A stretch of 64,000 nt of DNA. Origin: Bdellovibrio sp. SKB1291214 (GTDB lineage: Bacteria > Bdellovibrionota > Bdellovibrionia > Bdellovibrionales > Bdellovibrionaceae). The translations under genes were made by a program, and so were the position numbers. Below, piece after piece: positions 7,754 through 16,564 of the stretch. The stretch is taken from assembly GCF_002209355.2 (NCBI RefSeq), contig NZ_CP106855.1, forward strand, positions 2,790,001 to 2,854,000, read 5' to 3'. Every line of letters starts with the position of its first letter. Position 1 is the first letter of the stretch. The notes beneath the pieces are model-generated. The model did not search any database and was not told where the DNA came from. It worked only from the letters and a program-made list of their open reading frames with translations.

Positions 7754-9148
7754 CTATTTTGCCTCCGCAGCTTTTTTAGCAGCTGTTTCAACTGGAGCAG
7801 CGCAAAGCTTTTTGTCTTTAGCTGCTTTCAAAGTTTTCAAAGAGTAATCAGTCACGTCAGAGATACGACCGTTCAAAGTGCTTGTCGCAGCTAAATCGAT
7901 CGAACCTTTAAGAGTTTTAGAAGTCGCATCGCAAGGAACTTCCCAAGTCAAAGTACAGTCTTGCTTATGGTTGCCTGTAGAAGAAACCGCGCAAGAAACT
8001 TGTGGATTGCCTGGCAAGACAGAGTTTTTAGTTTCTACTGCCACAACTGCGTTTCTGTTGTTTGAAGAAGCAGAGAAGTGAAGAACGATCTTTTCGCCCG
8101 GAGAAACTTCGAGCCCTTGCTTGCCGAGACCAGAAACGTCAAAGCGAGGAGCTGTAATTGTTTTTGTGTAAACAATTTTAACCTGAACCAAAGTTTCTGG
8201 TGTCGAAAGACCATTAGGGCTGAAGGCCTTAACCGTGAAGCGAACACGAGTGCCATCGGCTTGTGACATAATACTGCCGTTTTGAGCTAATTGAGGTTGA
8301 ACTGCGATGTTTTTAGTATCGAAGATCAAATTGAATTTCCATTTAGAGTTACCAAGGTACTCAGGCTCTTTTTTAGAAAGGTCAGCGATAACGTAACGAG
8401 AACCATCAAGCTCTTGGTAGTCTTTACCGATTGAAGTCGCTTGACCATCGTAGCTGATCAGAGGACGAGGTTTCTGAGTGGATTTACCATCGATACCTGG
8501 AACCGTTACAATTATAGAGAATGGTGTCAATTGGTCTTCAGAAACTTCAGCGTTCAAGCCGGAAACTTTCAAAGAAGACGGAGCGATTGTTGTTTTAGTT
8601 ACGAAAAGAATTTTATCAAGTTCCTTAACCATACCTTTTAAAGTAGCTGCATTTTTCGCCTGACCAGCGTCAGTAACAGTTGCAACCAATTTGATTTGGA
8701 TGGACTTCAATGCGCTGTCAGATCCCACCGTGTACATAGGTGGATTCCAAGAAAGAACATAAACGTCTTTTTCAGTTGGAGATGGTCTTAAAGATGCGCC
8801 ATCTGGAAGGTTTGTCGCAGTCAGGCCGACAGTTGCACCTGGAACTGGTAGGGAAGCGCGGATCGAATAAGATTTAGCTTCGCCTTCTTTAAAGATCATT
8901 TCAGAGTCTGCAGTTAACAAGATCATAGAGCTTGTCACGCCTGTTTCTTTGATGATTTTCTCAACTTGTTTTTCAACGACAACTTCGTTGGTTACTGTTC
9001 GAGGTTTATCTGGACCCATCTCAGTGATCGTCTTTGCTTGAGCGCGCATGTCTTGAAGGTCCGAAGACGGACTCTTCTGCCAGCCATCACATGCTGTGAG
9101 AGCCATTGCTGCTGGGATCACGATCATCAAACTTTTTACCGTCTTCAT
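7754..9148 (-). CDS. Lipoprotein with Ig-like beta domains, gliding operon
   Basis: A 464-residue predicted lipoprotein; lipobox ALTAC puts the lipidated cysteine at position 20. After a short helical linker (NEVVVEKQVEKIIKETG) it is rich in beta strands. Segments such as VPGATVGLTATNLPDGASLRP and EVSPGEKIVLHFSASSNNRNA look like immunoglobulin/cadherin-type sandwich domains, with about three units between residues 75 and 430. The tail is Ala/Lys rich (ETAAKKAAEAK). Paired cysteines occur in the last unit. It probably sits in the outer membrane facing the periplasm and links barrel and TPR parts of the gliding apparatus. The Ig-like fold is inferred from strand pattern only. Confidence 0.6.
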   Translation of the reverse strand: MKTVKSLMIVIPAAMALTACDGWQKSPSSDLQDMRAQAKTITEMGPDKPRTVTNEVVVEKQVEKIIKETGVTSSMILLTADSEMIFKEGEAKSYSIRASLPVPGATVGLTATNLPDGASLRPSPTEKDVYVLSWNPPMYTVGSDSALKSIQIKLVATVTDAGQAKNAATLKGMVKELDKILFVTKTTIAPSSLKVSGLNAEVSEDQLTPFSIIVTVPGIDGKSTQKPRPLISYDGQATSIGKDYQELDGSRYVIADLSKKEPEYLGNSKWKFNLIFDTKNIAVQPQLAQNGSIMSQADGTRVRFTVKAFSPNGLSTPETLVQVKIVYTKTITAPRFDVSGLGKQGLEVSPGEKIVLHFSASSNNRNAVVAVETKNSVLPGNPQVSCAVSSTGNHKQDCTLTWEVPCDATSKTLKGSIDLAATSTLNGRISDVTDYSLKTLKAAKDKKLCAAPVETAAKKAAEAK

Positions 9149-9176
9149 ATAAACCTCTCAAGTACCTTTATTCAAA

Positions 9177-10409
9177 CTAGCGAGCAGATACGCGCATCAA
9201 TTCGAATGGGTAAAGAACATCTACGTTTACTTTTCCTACTGGTTTCGGGAACTGCCATGATTTCATTTTCGCGATCATGCAGTTTTCAACAGTGCGCGAA
9301 CCCAATGAGCTTTGCGCTACTTTTGCTGTTGTGATACGACCATTTGGTCCGATCACGAAGTCTACCGCTACACGACCACCGATAGATGGTTGAGCTTGAA
9401 GACCTTGTTCATAACAATATACGATTTGACCTTTGTTACGGTTGATAACCGCGATGATTTGGTCACGATCCAAACCACCTTCAACAGTTGCTTCAGCATC
9501 AAGAGGAAGACTGGAAGCTGCTGTGCCGCCAACCATATTCATCTTACCGTAACCAGCTCTGCCGCCACCAACACCACGAGTTCCGTAACCACCAGCACTT
9601 TGTGCTTGGCCACCTTCACCCGCAGAACCAGCGATCAAACCATTACCCGGAAGGTAACCTTTGATACCACCGCGACCTGCAGAACCGACACCGCCACCAC
9701 CAGAACCAACACCCGCAGAACGGATAGCTTTCATGGAGTTGTTGTCAAGACCCTCGAAACCACGAGTGCCTTTCGGTGTACCACCAAGAGCCGCCAATGC
9801 GCCTACGCGTTGTACGCTTTTCGCTTTGTTCGTGTTCACTGTGTATTTCTTAACTTTCAAAGGTTGTTTCTTAACGACTGGTTTATACACCTTGTTAGTC
9901 TGTTTGATTTTTTTCTCAGACATCTTAACGTGTGGAACCGGTTTTTGTTCAGCAACCTTTGGAGTCTCCTGTTTTGGAACCACGATAGTTACCAAAGGAG
10001 CTTCATCTTTTTTAGTAAAGTAGTGAGCCACGACATAAGTGCTCAGCATGATCAAGGCAACTGCCACTAAGTGACCAACTGCTGTACGAGACAACATGAT
10101 TTTTAGTTGTTCTTCGTCTCGCTCTTCCGTCAATGTGTACTGAGGGCTGTTTACGTCAGCTTCAGTAGCCAAACGAATACGACCCAAACCAGTCAGCGCT
10201 TCACCTTTGGTGCCCATCTTAGAAAGATCGATCTTTTTAAGAAGGCTGTAGGCGATATCATTGTCCTTAAGAACTTTCAAATCTGCCAAGGCCTCAACAC
10301 GACGTTGATCCTTTAGGTAAACGATGTTCAAGGACTCTGAATCGACCGCAATCGTACGGACTTTTTGGCCCGCGATATTTTCTAAAATTAGTAGTTTTGC
10401 TGCGTTCAT
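9177..10409 (-). CDS. TonB-C-domain, glycine-rich inner-membrane protein (AgmX/GltG-type)
   Basis: A 410-residue protein with four visible parts. The cytoplasmic N-terminal domain (about 1-108) has LADLKVLKDNDIAYSLLKKIDL. One membrane segment follows (about 109-131, HLVAVALIMLSTYVVAHYF). Then comes a Lys/Pro-rich periplasmic linker and a glycine-rich stretch (GVGSGGGGVGSAGRGG). The C-terminal TonB-like domain begins near DRDQIIAVINRNKGQIVYCY and contains a second cysteine (VENCMIAKMKSWQFPKP). This C-terminal form, with paired cysteines and the NKGQIVYCYE motif, is the AgmX/GltG/GltJ type seen in Myxococcus gliding. It would couple the inner-membrane motor (TolQ/TolR-like genes upstream) to outer-membrane parts. 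No GYF or zinc-ribbon domain is present at its N-terminus. Confidence 0.8.
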   Translation of the reverse strand: MNAAKLLILENIAGQKVRTIAVDSESLNIVYLKDQRRVEALADLKVLKDNDIAYSLLKKIDLSKMGTKGEALTGLGRIRLATEADVNSPQYTLTEERDEEQLKIMLSRTAVGHLVAVALIMLSTYVVAHYFTKKDEAPLVTIVVPKQETPKVAEQKPVPHVKMSEKKIKQTNKVYKPVVKKQPLKVKKYTVNTNKAKSVQRVGALAALGGTPKGTRGFEGLDNNSMKAIRSAGVGSGGGGVGSAGRGGIKGYLPGNGLIAGSAGEGGQAQSAGGYGTRGVGGGRAGYGKMNMVGGTAASSLPLDAEATVEGGLDRDQIIAVINRNKGQIVYCYEQGLQAQPSIGGRVAVDFVIGPNGRITTAKVAQSSLGSRTVENCMIAKMKSWQFPKPVGKVNVDVLYPFELMRVSAR

Positions 10410-10418
10410 ATTTACGTC

Positions 10419-10685
10419 CTAGTTTCTTTTCTGATCATCAGCCATTCGATCATTAAATTCTTTTCTTCCGGCCAACAGATCTTCCAACAATTTATCGTTC
10501 TCTACCGTCGCTTTCGTATTCAGAGAGCTTTGGTATTTTCCGCGAAGCGCACTTCCATCAAACTTGAATGAGGTGCCTAGTTGCGGTTTGTTCCCTTCGG
10601 CCTTCTTAGCTTTGTTTGCAGCTAAAGCGCCTTGGGCACCCAGCATACTCAGCAAGAAGGGCGCCAACAAAATGAGCGTTTTCAT
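10419..10685 (-). CDS. Small secreted protein of the gliding operon
   Basis: An 88-residue protein with a clear signal peptide (MKTLILLAPFLLSMLGAQG, cleavage near ALAAN). The mature part is short and charged, with FKFDGSALRGKYQS followed by a predicted helix (DKLLEDLLAGRKEFNDRM). I do not recognise the family. It overlaps the large TPR gene upstream by 4 bp and precedes the TonB-C gene by 9 bp, so it is a genuine operon member and probably a periplasmic accessory part. FDGSALRGKYQSS may be a docking peptide, but that is only a guess. Confidence 0.65.
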   Translation of the reverse strand: MKTLILLAPFLLSMLGAQGALAANKAKKAEGNKPQLGTSFKFDGSALRGKYQSSLNTKATVENDKLLEDLLAGRKEFNDRMADDQKRN

Positions 10686-13639
10686 AGGCTTTTTCCTCTC
10701 TGTAATTGATTTAAACGGCCTTCCAGGTACGAAGCCATAAGTGGATGGCCCATTTTTGTCTCTAGAGTTTTAAGTTTTACAATCTCACCAGCGTTGTTAG
10801 GCTCAGCTGCAACAGACTTGCGAGCCGAGGCTAAATCAGAGGCACTTGCCTGTGACGAATTTAGCGCATCCGATACCGCAGACTTCATTTTGCCACTCGC
10901 TTGTAATTGAGTGATCAAAGTCATTTCGCGCTTAAGGATGTTTTGGATCTCAGGACGGGCAGTTCTGTAGTCCTGAGCCATTTGCGCCAATGCCGACGAG
11001 TTATTTAAAAGATCTTGTTCGCGTTGTTCCGCGAATTTCGCCTTCATCAGGTAGGGTTTAGATTTAGCCTTCAAGATACCCACGTACTGAGCTTGTTCTT
11101 GAGGTGTCAAACCTTTAGGCATAGGCAAATTCACCAGATCGCGAACCATTCTATCGTTTTCGATAGCCACGACCTCAAGAGCCATCAGCTGAGCTGTGAT
11201 GTCACGAGTACGGTTAGCATCAGCAAGTAGGGCATCAGCCTTTGCTAAAAGCTTAATACGCTCCGTGATATCTCTTTGCATTTGACGGTCTGATTTCGTC
11301 GAAATCATGTGAGCCGCGATCTGACCTTTAAAGTTAGCAGCTTTGCTATAGAAAGGTTGTTTTTGGATAAACTGAGCCGCAGAGCGGTTGCGGATCTCTT
11401 TCATATCCAGAACTGATCTCAAGCTGTTGCTCATACCGTTGCGAGCGAAAACCAACAAGGCAGTTTCATTCAAAACAGCTGGGCTACGACGAAGCTCTGA
11501 AGATTGAGCTTTCAATTCTGCGGCAGGGTTTGATGACATCAAAACGAGGCGAGTGCGCATAACCATGGCACGGTCACCCTTGATGCCCAATTTCAAAGCC
11601 GCACGGTAGTGACGTTGTGGATTCATGTTAGCAAGGTCCGCCAAGGTTCCCAAACGGAATTCACGGTCTTTTTCTGAGACCTTAGGCATTTTCAAGCGAA
11701 GAGCTGTTTTGTACGCATTCGCGAAATCTAATTTCTTCTCATAGTAACCAGTCAATTGCTCAAGCAACGCTTCTTTGCGCGCGGCCGAAACATCTGAGGC
11801 GATCAGTTTGTTTAACGCTTGAACGTAGATCTCATCTTCGCCCAGTTTTTGGGCCATAATGGATTCATTCGTATAGAACAAAACCTTTTCTTCAGCATTT
11901 GCAGAAGCCAAGTTTGTATTCGTGATACGTTTCAATACCGTGCGCATATCAGATTTTGACGAGTTCGGATTGTTCGCCAAAGCTGCCGCTTGATTCATCA
12001 AAGCTTTGCGAGACGTCGCTTCAAATTCAGCTTTGTGAGCCGGGAAGATTGCCGCATAGTTTGCAGCCAATTCTTGAATTTGCTCGTCATTTTTAAGTTG
12101 AGCCAAGCTATCTAAAGCCAGGTCCGCAGACTTTTTACGAAGTTCTGGTTTACCTTTTTTATCAGTTGCAAGATCGTTGAATGCAACCGCGGCTTCTTTA
12201 AGCTGTTTTTGTTGATAGTTCAAATAAGCCATTTGGTAACGAACTTCGAAAGATTTGCCTTCATCTTTACCTTTTTTAAGGAAGTTGATGTAGGCCGCTC
12301 TTTGCAAATTCACGTCGCCAGATTTTTCACCTGCTGCCACTTCGTTAAGAAGGGCGTTCTGACGCTCTTTATCCGACAAATCAGAGTTGTCAGAGATTGC
12401 ACGGTAAAGCTGAGCCGCAACAGCTGGTTTACCCATATCCATTGCAACTTGTGCCCCGCGAGTCGTCATCTCCGTATCTTCTGGGAATGTGTTCGCATAA
12501 ATCACATACGAGTTCAAAAGATCTTGATCTGGTTTTAATTTTTTAGAACGGTGAAGCTCCGTTACATAAGTCTTCATCGTCTTTTTCAACTCTTCACATT
12601 TAGATGGATCTTTGCACGTATTTTTAAAAGCTTTAGCCGCTTTTTCAAAGTCACGAGTGGATTGACCTGTTTGACCACGATCGTAGTTGATTTTCGCCAT
12701 ACGTACGAAAGCTTCAAGAGTCTCTGTATCAGACAAACCTTCTTGATCCAGGTAGCGACTTAAGATGTCGTGAGCCGCTTGCTTTTGACCAATGCGGTCC
12801 GCTTCTTGTGCAAAGTTTAAAAGTAATTCTTTACGTTTTTCTTTAGGGGAGAGGACTTCAAAGCGAGCAATTTCACGAGTCGTGATGTTTCTGCGCGCAT
12901 AGAAAGTACCAAGGTCACGCACGATATCAGCATGGAAAACTGGATCGTACTTAGATCCTTCTTCGGTATCGCGCGTGATTAGTTCAGGCTTAGAAAGCAA
13001 GCCTTCCATAGTTTTTACTGCTGGATTAAGCTTGTCCTGGTTGAAATCACACCAAGCCATATTGTAGATCACCAAAGCACGGTTTTGAAGTTTTCTGTCC
13101 TTCAAAGCCACTTCGTAGTTTGCTTTGGCCTCTTTAAATTTACCTTTTTGGAATAGTAAATCACCCAACTCGGCATGCGAGCGGGATACGATATCAGCAG
13201 AGATTGATTTTTTCTTTGCATCTTTAGTGATGCTTTGGAAAAGTTCGATGGCTTTATCATTTTGACCAGCCATTTGGTACAAGTGACCCAATTGGAACAA
13301 AATCGGACCGTGTTCGTTTAATTTAACTTGGGACAGGATGCTTTCGTAAATTTGAATCGCTTTTTGGCGATCTGCTTTAGAGCCTTTGCAGCCGTCACAA
13401 TTGGCTTCAACTTCTTGCATAAAGCGCGTACGAGCTCTTTCTGCAAGTGTATCTGCCAAACGTTGTTGCGTTGGTACCCACGAAGGATCTTTAACATCCA
13501 TCGCCTTAAGAACGCGCTCCATCTTGCCGACGACAAGATCTTGCGTGTCGGAGTTCATCTTTTCCGCGCGAGCGATCTGTGTATACAGAGCGCCAGCCAG
13601 AATCGGACTAATAATTAGGAGGCGTTTAAGTGTTCTCAT
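10682..13639 (-). CDS. Large periplasmic TPR protein of the gliding operon (AgmU/GltD- or GltI-like)
   Basis: A 985-residue protein, signal peptide MRTLKRLLIISPILAGALY with cleavage near ARAEK. It is almost wholly helical, with many tetratricopeptide units: AIQIYESILSQVKLNEHGPI, LGHLYQMAGQNDKAIELFQS, GDLLFQKGKFKEAKANYEVA and further degenerate copies to about residue 650. A Cys pair (ANCDGC) lies near residue 80. The long C-terminal third (QREQDLLNNSSALAQMAQDY) is coiled-coil-like. Size and repeats resemble the large TPR proteins of Myxococcus gliding (AgmU/GltD, GltI). It overlaps the TolR-like gene upstream and the small secreted gene downstream by 4 bp each. Confidence 0.7.
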   Translation of the reverse strand: MRTLKRLLIISPILAGALYTQIARAEKMNSDTQDLVVGKMERVLKAMDVKDPSWVPTQQRLADTLAERARTRFMQEVEANCDGCKGSKADRQKAIQIYESILSQVKLNEHGPILFQLGHLYQMAGQNDKAIELFQSITKDAKKKSISADIVSRSHAELGDLLFQKGKFKEAKANYEVALKDRKLQNRALVIYNMAWCDFNQDKLNPAVKTMEGLLSKPELITRDTEEGSKYDPVFHADIVRDLGTFYARRNITTREIARFEVLSPKEKRKELLLNFAQEADRIGQKQAAHDILSRYLDQEGLSDTETLEAFVRMAKINYDRGQTGQSTRDFEKAAKAFKNTCKDPSKCEELKKTMKTYVTELHRSKKLKPDQDLLNSYVIYANTFPEDTEMTTRGAQVAMDMGKPAVAAQLYRAISDNSDLSDKERQNALLNEVAAGEKSGDVNLQRAAYINFLKKGKDEGKSFEVRYQMAYLNYQQKQLKEAAVAFNDLATDKKGKPELRKKSADLALDSLAQLKNDEQIQELAANYAAIFPAHKAEFEATSRKALMNQAAALANNPNSSKSDMRTVLKRITNTNLASANAEEKVLFYTNESIMAQKLGEDEIYVQALNKLIASDVSAARKEALLEQLTGYYEKKLDFANAYKTALRLKMPKVSEKDREFRLGTLADLANMNPQRHYRAALKLGIKGDRAMVMRTRLVLMSSNPAAELKAQSSELRRSPAVLNETALLVFARNGMSNSLRSVLDMKEIRNRSAAQFIQKQPFYSKAANFKGQIAAHMISTKSDRQMQRDITERIKLLAKADALLADANRTRDITAQLMALEVVAIENDRMVRDLVNLPMPKGLTPQEQAQYVGILKAKSKPYLMKAKFAEQREQDLLNNSSALAQMAQDYRTARPEIQNILKREMTLITQLQASGKMKSAVSDALNSSQASASDLASARKSVAAEPNNAGEIVKLKTLETKMGHPLMASYLEGRLNQLQRGKSL

Positions 13640-14121
13640 TGTTTTGGTACCACCGCAAATTTAAGTTTTTCGATACCTGCCAAGGAACCAGCCTTGATGA
13701 TTGGATCTAGGTCAGCGTATTTCATTTCGGTGTCAGCTTGGATCATCAATTCGATTTCTTCTTTAGAGTCTTTTTTCAAAGCTTCTAGTTTTGATCCCAA
13801 CTGGCTTCCGACAACACGTTCGTCATTTACGAAGTAATTGCCTTTTTCGATTCTCAAAATCGCCATTTCTTTATCCACACCTTGAGCGTGTTCTGCGATT
13901 GGCAGATTCATTTGACCACTTTTAACTTCAATACCGTTTGATTGCGTACCAATTAAAAGATAGATCACGATGATAGAAAAAGCGTCGATCAATGATGTTA
14001 ACGGCAACGCCAGAGCCAAGTTGGCTCCGCCAGAGGATTTCTTTTTACCACCTGGTTTTAGCGTTTGAGTTTCCATCAAAGGAGAACGTTGTTTATTGAC
14101 GTTAACAAATGAAGTTCTCAT
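13636..14121 (-). CDS. TolR/ExbD-like motor subunit (second copy)
   Basis: A 161-residue biopolymer-transport protein. Its single membrane helix is ALPLTSLIDAFSIIVIYLLI, with the essential aspartate of the family (SLID). The N-terminal cytoplasmic part is basic (GGKKKSSGG), and the periplasmic domain has MILRIEKGNYFVNDERVVG-like strand order (seen as EMAILRIEKGNYFVNDE). With the TolQ-like and other TolR-like genes it would form a proton channel that powers movement, as AglR/AglQ/AglS do in Myxococcus. Two TolR-like proteins per TolQ is exactly the AglRQS arrangement. The start at 14121 has AGGGT upstream; an internal ATG at residue 16 is possible. Confidence 0.8.
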   Translation of the reverse strand: MRTSFVNVNKQRSPLMETQTLKPGGKKKSSGGANLALALPLTSLIDAFSIIVIYLLIGTQSNGIEVKSGQMNLPIAEHAQGVDKEMAILRIEKGNYFVNDERVVGSQLGSKLEALKKDSKEEIELMIQADTEMKYADLDPIIKAGSLAGIEKLKFAVVPKQ

Positions 14122-14125
14122 ATAA

Positions 14126-14587
14126 TTACCCTAGTGGGGACAAGCCCACGCCTTCAAATGAGTTTTGCTTCAACTTATCCATCACTCGGATCACATCACC
14201 ATAATTGGTCTGTGCGCCGGGACGAACAATGCTTGTTTTAAGATCAGGCCATTGGGCTTTCAAAGTTTTCAATTTTGCTTCAAGAGTTGTTAGGTCCACA
14301 CCTTGAGCAGATCTAGCGATACGGTCTTCTAAAGTTTTAGCTTTAGGAATATCGCGCAAAGAAAGTTGCATACTGCCGTCTGCTTCCATCGTCACCCATA
14401 GTGACGGGGGATTCACAGCTCCAGCAGTGGAGTTGTCGCCAATGGCTTGCTTCGTATCAAGAGTACCGATTTGCAACCATACCGCCGTCAAAAGCAAGAA
14501 GCAGATGAGTACGGAAAGGATGTCGAGGATCGGTAGGATATTGATCTCGAAGTTTAATTTGTCGTTGTTACCTGATGATGCGCTCAT
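14126..14587 (-). CDS. TolR/ExbD-like motor subunit (first copy)
   Basis: A 153-residue protein of the ExbD/TolR family. The membrane helix NILPILDILSVLICFLLLT carries the conserved aspartate (PILD) that carries protons at the interface with TolQ-type subunits. The periplasmic part has the short strand-helix order of the family (SIVRPGAQTNYGDVIRVMDK is the usual end region). It lies 25 bp after the TolQ-like gene and 4 bp before the second TolR-like gene. Role as in AglQ/AglS of the gliding motor is inferred from the gene set. Confidence 0.8.
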   Translation of the reverse strand: MSASSGNNDKLNFEINILPILDILSVLICFLLLTAVWLQIGTLDTKQAIGDNSTAGAVNPPSLWVTMEADGSMQLSLRDIPKAKTLEDRIARSAQGVDLTTLEAKLKTLKAQWPDLKTSIVRPGAQTNYGDVIRVMDKLKQNSFEGVGLSPLG

Positions 14588-14612
14588 AAAGCCCTCTCAG
14601 TTATTAGTTTAA

Positions 14613-15293
14613 TTACTTAAGTGCTTTTTCTTTTTTGTCAGAAACTGGAGCGTAGTGGTAACCAAGTTGGATGAACAAATTCAAAGCGGCTTTATTCAAA
14701 TCCTCAGTCAAACGAGTCGCTCTGTTTTGCAAGACCGCGTACATGATCAACGCTGGAACCGCTACTACTAGACCGTAAGCTGTTGTATTCATCGCCAAAG
14801 AGATACCTTGTGACAAGATCGCTGCTTTTTCTGCTGGGTTCGCGTTAGCGATACCGGCGAAAGAGTGGATCAAACCAGTGATAGTACCCAATAGACCCAA
14901 CAACGTTGCTACGTTGGCAAACATCGCCAAGAAACCGATACGTTTTTCAACACGGCTAGATTCTTCAAGAAGGATTTCATCCATTTTAAGTTGGATCTCT
15001 TCTTTACCACCCATATCAATAGCTGCCTGGATGCCTGCAGAAGCCACAACGCCCAATGGTTGCGTCAAACCCATTTGCATAGAGCGACGTAGTGCCTGGT
15101 CCAATTTGCCGGCTTTAATGTCGTCTGCGATCGTTTTAGACATATCCTTTTGGTTGACCTTGCGGTTCATGAACAAAGCAATAGAGCGCTCAGCAATAAT
15201 AGCTACAGATACGATTTGAGCAGCCAAGATAGTCCACATCCAAATTGCATCTCCTGAAGTAAAACCGCGACCAAGTGACATTAGAAATTCCAT
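14613..15293 (-). CDS. TolQ/ExbB/MotA-family motor protein (AglR-like)
   Basis: A 226-residue inner-membrane protein with three membrane segments: IWMWTILAAQIVSVAIIAE (about 17-35), FANVATLLGLLGTITGLIHS (about 125-145) and AMNTTAYGLVVAVPALIMY (about 167-186). The long cytoplasmic loop between the first two is typical of TolQ/ExbB, and GLLGTITGLIHSF plus the TTAYGL-x-VAVPA motif are signature. It would form the proton channel with the two TolR-like proteins downstream. It is the first gene of the ten-gene operon, with a good ribosome-binding site (CCGGAGGA, 6 bases before the ATG) and a sigma-54 promoter about 40 bp upstream. Confidence 0.85.
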   Translation of the reverse strand: MEFLMSLGRGFTSGDAIWMWTILAAQIVSVAIIAERSIALFMNRKVNQKDMSKTIADDIKAGKLDQALRRSMQMGLTQPLGVVASAGIQAAIDMGGKEEIQLKMDEILLEESSRVEKRIGFLAMFANVATLLGLLGTITGLIHSFAGIANANPAEKAAILSQGISLAMNTTAYGLVVAVPALIMYAVLQNRATRLTEDLNKAALNLFIQLGYHYAPVSDKKEKALK

Positions 15294-15333
15294 GTATATC
15301 CTCCGGGGTTAAAAGTTTTCCCGAAGCCTTATG

Positions 15334-15349
15334 AGCAAGGCCAGTGCCA
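15334..15349 (-). promoter_or_regulatory. Sigma-54 promoter of the gliding operon
   Basis: Reading the minus strand, TGGCACTGGCCTTGCT matches the -24/-12 consensus TGGCAC-N5-TTGCW at every fixed position, with the required 12-base offset between GG and GC. Transcription would start near 15323, leaving a leader of about 30 nt that contains the ribosome-binding site of the TolQ-like gene. Sigma-54 promoters need an enhancer-binding activator; none is encoded in the window. Confidence 0.75.
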
Positions 15350-15538
15350 TGGAATAAAAGCCTGCAATCAGGTACTTGCCTCAACTCGAGACGTCTAAAT
15401 TGTCACTGAGAGACAAAATTTGGCGCACTTTGAGGCGTTCCGTAAGATTCCGAAAGGACTCTTTTTTCTCTAAAAAGAGGGGTGGAACCGTCAAAAACTA
15501 AGGCATGGTCCCGTTTCATTGTGAAACGGTTTTCGCAT

Positions 15539-15567
15539 AAAAAAACCGATCCTTTGCGGGGATCGGT
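15539..15567 (-). terminator. Intrinsic terminator of the M14 peptidase gene
   Basis: On the minus strand ACCGATCC-CCGCAAA-GGATCGGT is followed by a run of seven T. It lies 32 bp beyond the stop codon and insulates the gliding operon. Confidence 0.85.
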
Positions 15568-15598
15568 AGATTTGCTATTCAATTTGCAATGGCCATAA

Positions 15599-16465
15599 CT
15601 ATTCGAGATGAGTTCTTTGCATCATGCTGCGATCGCATTTACCAGTGAAAGCATGATCGGTCGCACGTTTCTTTGGAGCGTTCTCAAAGAATCTGCGGAT
15701 ACCTGGAACATTCACTGACACCATCTGGGCCATTTGCGCTTCGGACGGCGTGTGAGTTTCACCCATCTCGAATAACAAAGACCAAATACCGTGCTTCCAA
15801 TAGGCGTAATCCTCAAAAGCGCCATCAGCTGCGTAAAGCATGTCTTTTGAATTACCAACGTCATAACCACTTTCAACCACAGCATCTTTGGAAAGCTGGA
15901 TGAACTTCGCGTCGTCTTTAGTTCCCACATCACGAGTTGAAAAACCCCACGGATAAAGAACTGCAGGCCAGTGTGTGTGAAGTGTGGCAGAGCTGATGAT
16001 ATTTTTCTGATCAATGAAGTTTGCGAGAGCTTGCGTCGCTTTTGATTTAAATGGCTTCCCCGTGATACATGGTCCTGGGTAATCGCGGTTTTGATCGACA
16101 CTTCCTGACGACAAGCGCTCATAACGAGAGCGAGAGTTGAATCCCGGAATATTCAGCACTGGAATAATATAAACGGTGTGACCCTTAATAGGGTTTTTTG
16201 CAAAAGCTTCAGCCGCACCCATAGCGACAGCGGTGGACCCATATTCGTTCCCGTGGTGTGTCCCGACGATTAGATCAGCAGTTTCACCGTCGCCAATTTT
16301 GATGCCGACAATGTTCTGACCCGAATCAGAAACTCCGATATCGATCACTTGGGCTGTTGTTGGATAGGCTGCCTGAATCTGTTGCAACGTCTGAACGACT
16401 GTCGCGTAATTTTGCACAGGAGCATTCGAAGGAGATACTAAAAGAGAAAATAAAAGTTCTAGCAT
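15599..16465 (-). CDS. M14-family zinc carboxypeptidase
   Basis: A 288-residue peptidase. The N-terminus MLELLFSLLVSPSNAPVQ is a short hydrophobic leader, so secretion is likely though no classical cleavage site stands out. Zinc ligands: H-x-x-E in GTHHGNEYGS, and the later histidine in TLHTHWPAVLYPWG. QNRDYPGPC supplies the Asn-Arg substrate-binding pair, and LLFEMGETHTPSE supplies the catalytic glutamate. Members of this branch include D,L- or L,D-carboxypeptidases acting on peptidoglycan peptides as well as protein carboxypeptidases; in a predator either self or prey wall is a plausible target. It is monocistronic, with TTGACA about 40 bases upstream of the ATG and a terminator downstream. 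Confidence 0.85.
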   Translation of the reverse strand: MLELLFSLLVSPSNAPVQNYATVVQTLQQIQAAYPTTAQVIDIGVSDSGQNIVGIKIGDGETADLIVGTHHGNEYGSTAVAMGAAEAFAKNPIKGHTVYIIPVLNIPGFNSRSRYERLSSGSVDQNRDYPGPCITGKPFKSKATQALANFIDQKNIISSATLHTHWPAVLYPWGFSTRDVGTKDDAKFIQLSKDAVVESGYDVGNSKDMLYAADGAFEDYAYWKHGIWSLLFEMGETHTPSEAQMAQMVSVNVPGIRRFFENAPKKRATDHAFTGKCDRSMMQRTHLE

Positions 16466-16564
16466 GAGTACACGATGCTGAGTTCACGCAAGACTTGTCA
16501 AAAGGCTAAGGTAGATCCAAATTGAAACTAGACTTAAGCACAAGAATGTTTAGTGGGGCGAATT

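Larger units (their letters stand above)
15294..15598. other. Promoter region of the gliding operon with two hairpins
   Basis: This 305-bp region separates the M14 peptidase gene from the gliding operon, both on the minus strand. From high to low coordinate it holds the intrinsic terminator (15567-15539), a hairpin CCGTTTCA-TTG-TGAAACGG (15511-15529), about 160 bp without recognised sites (where activator sites could sit), and the sigma-54 promoter (15349-15334). On the plus strand the hairpin is followed by a short TTTT run. Confidence 0.6.
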
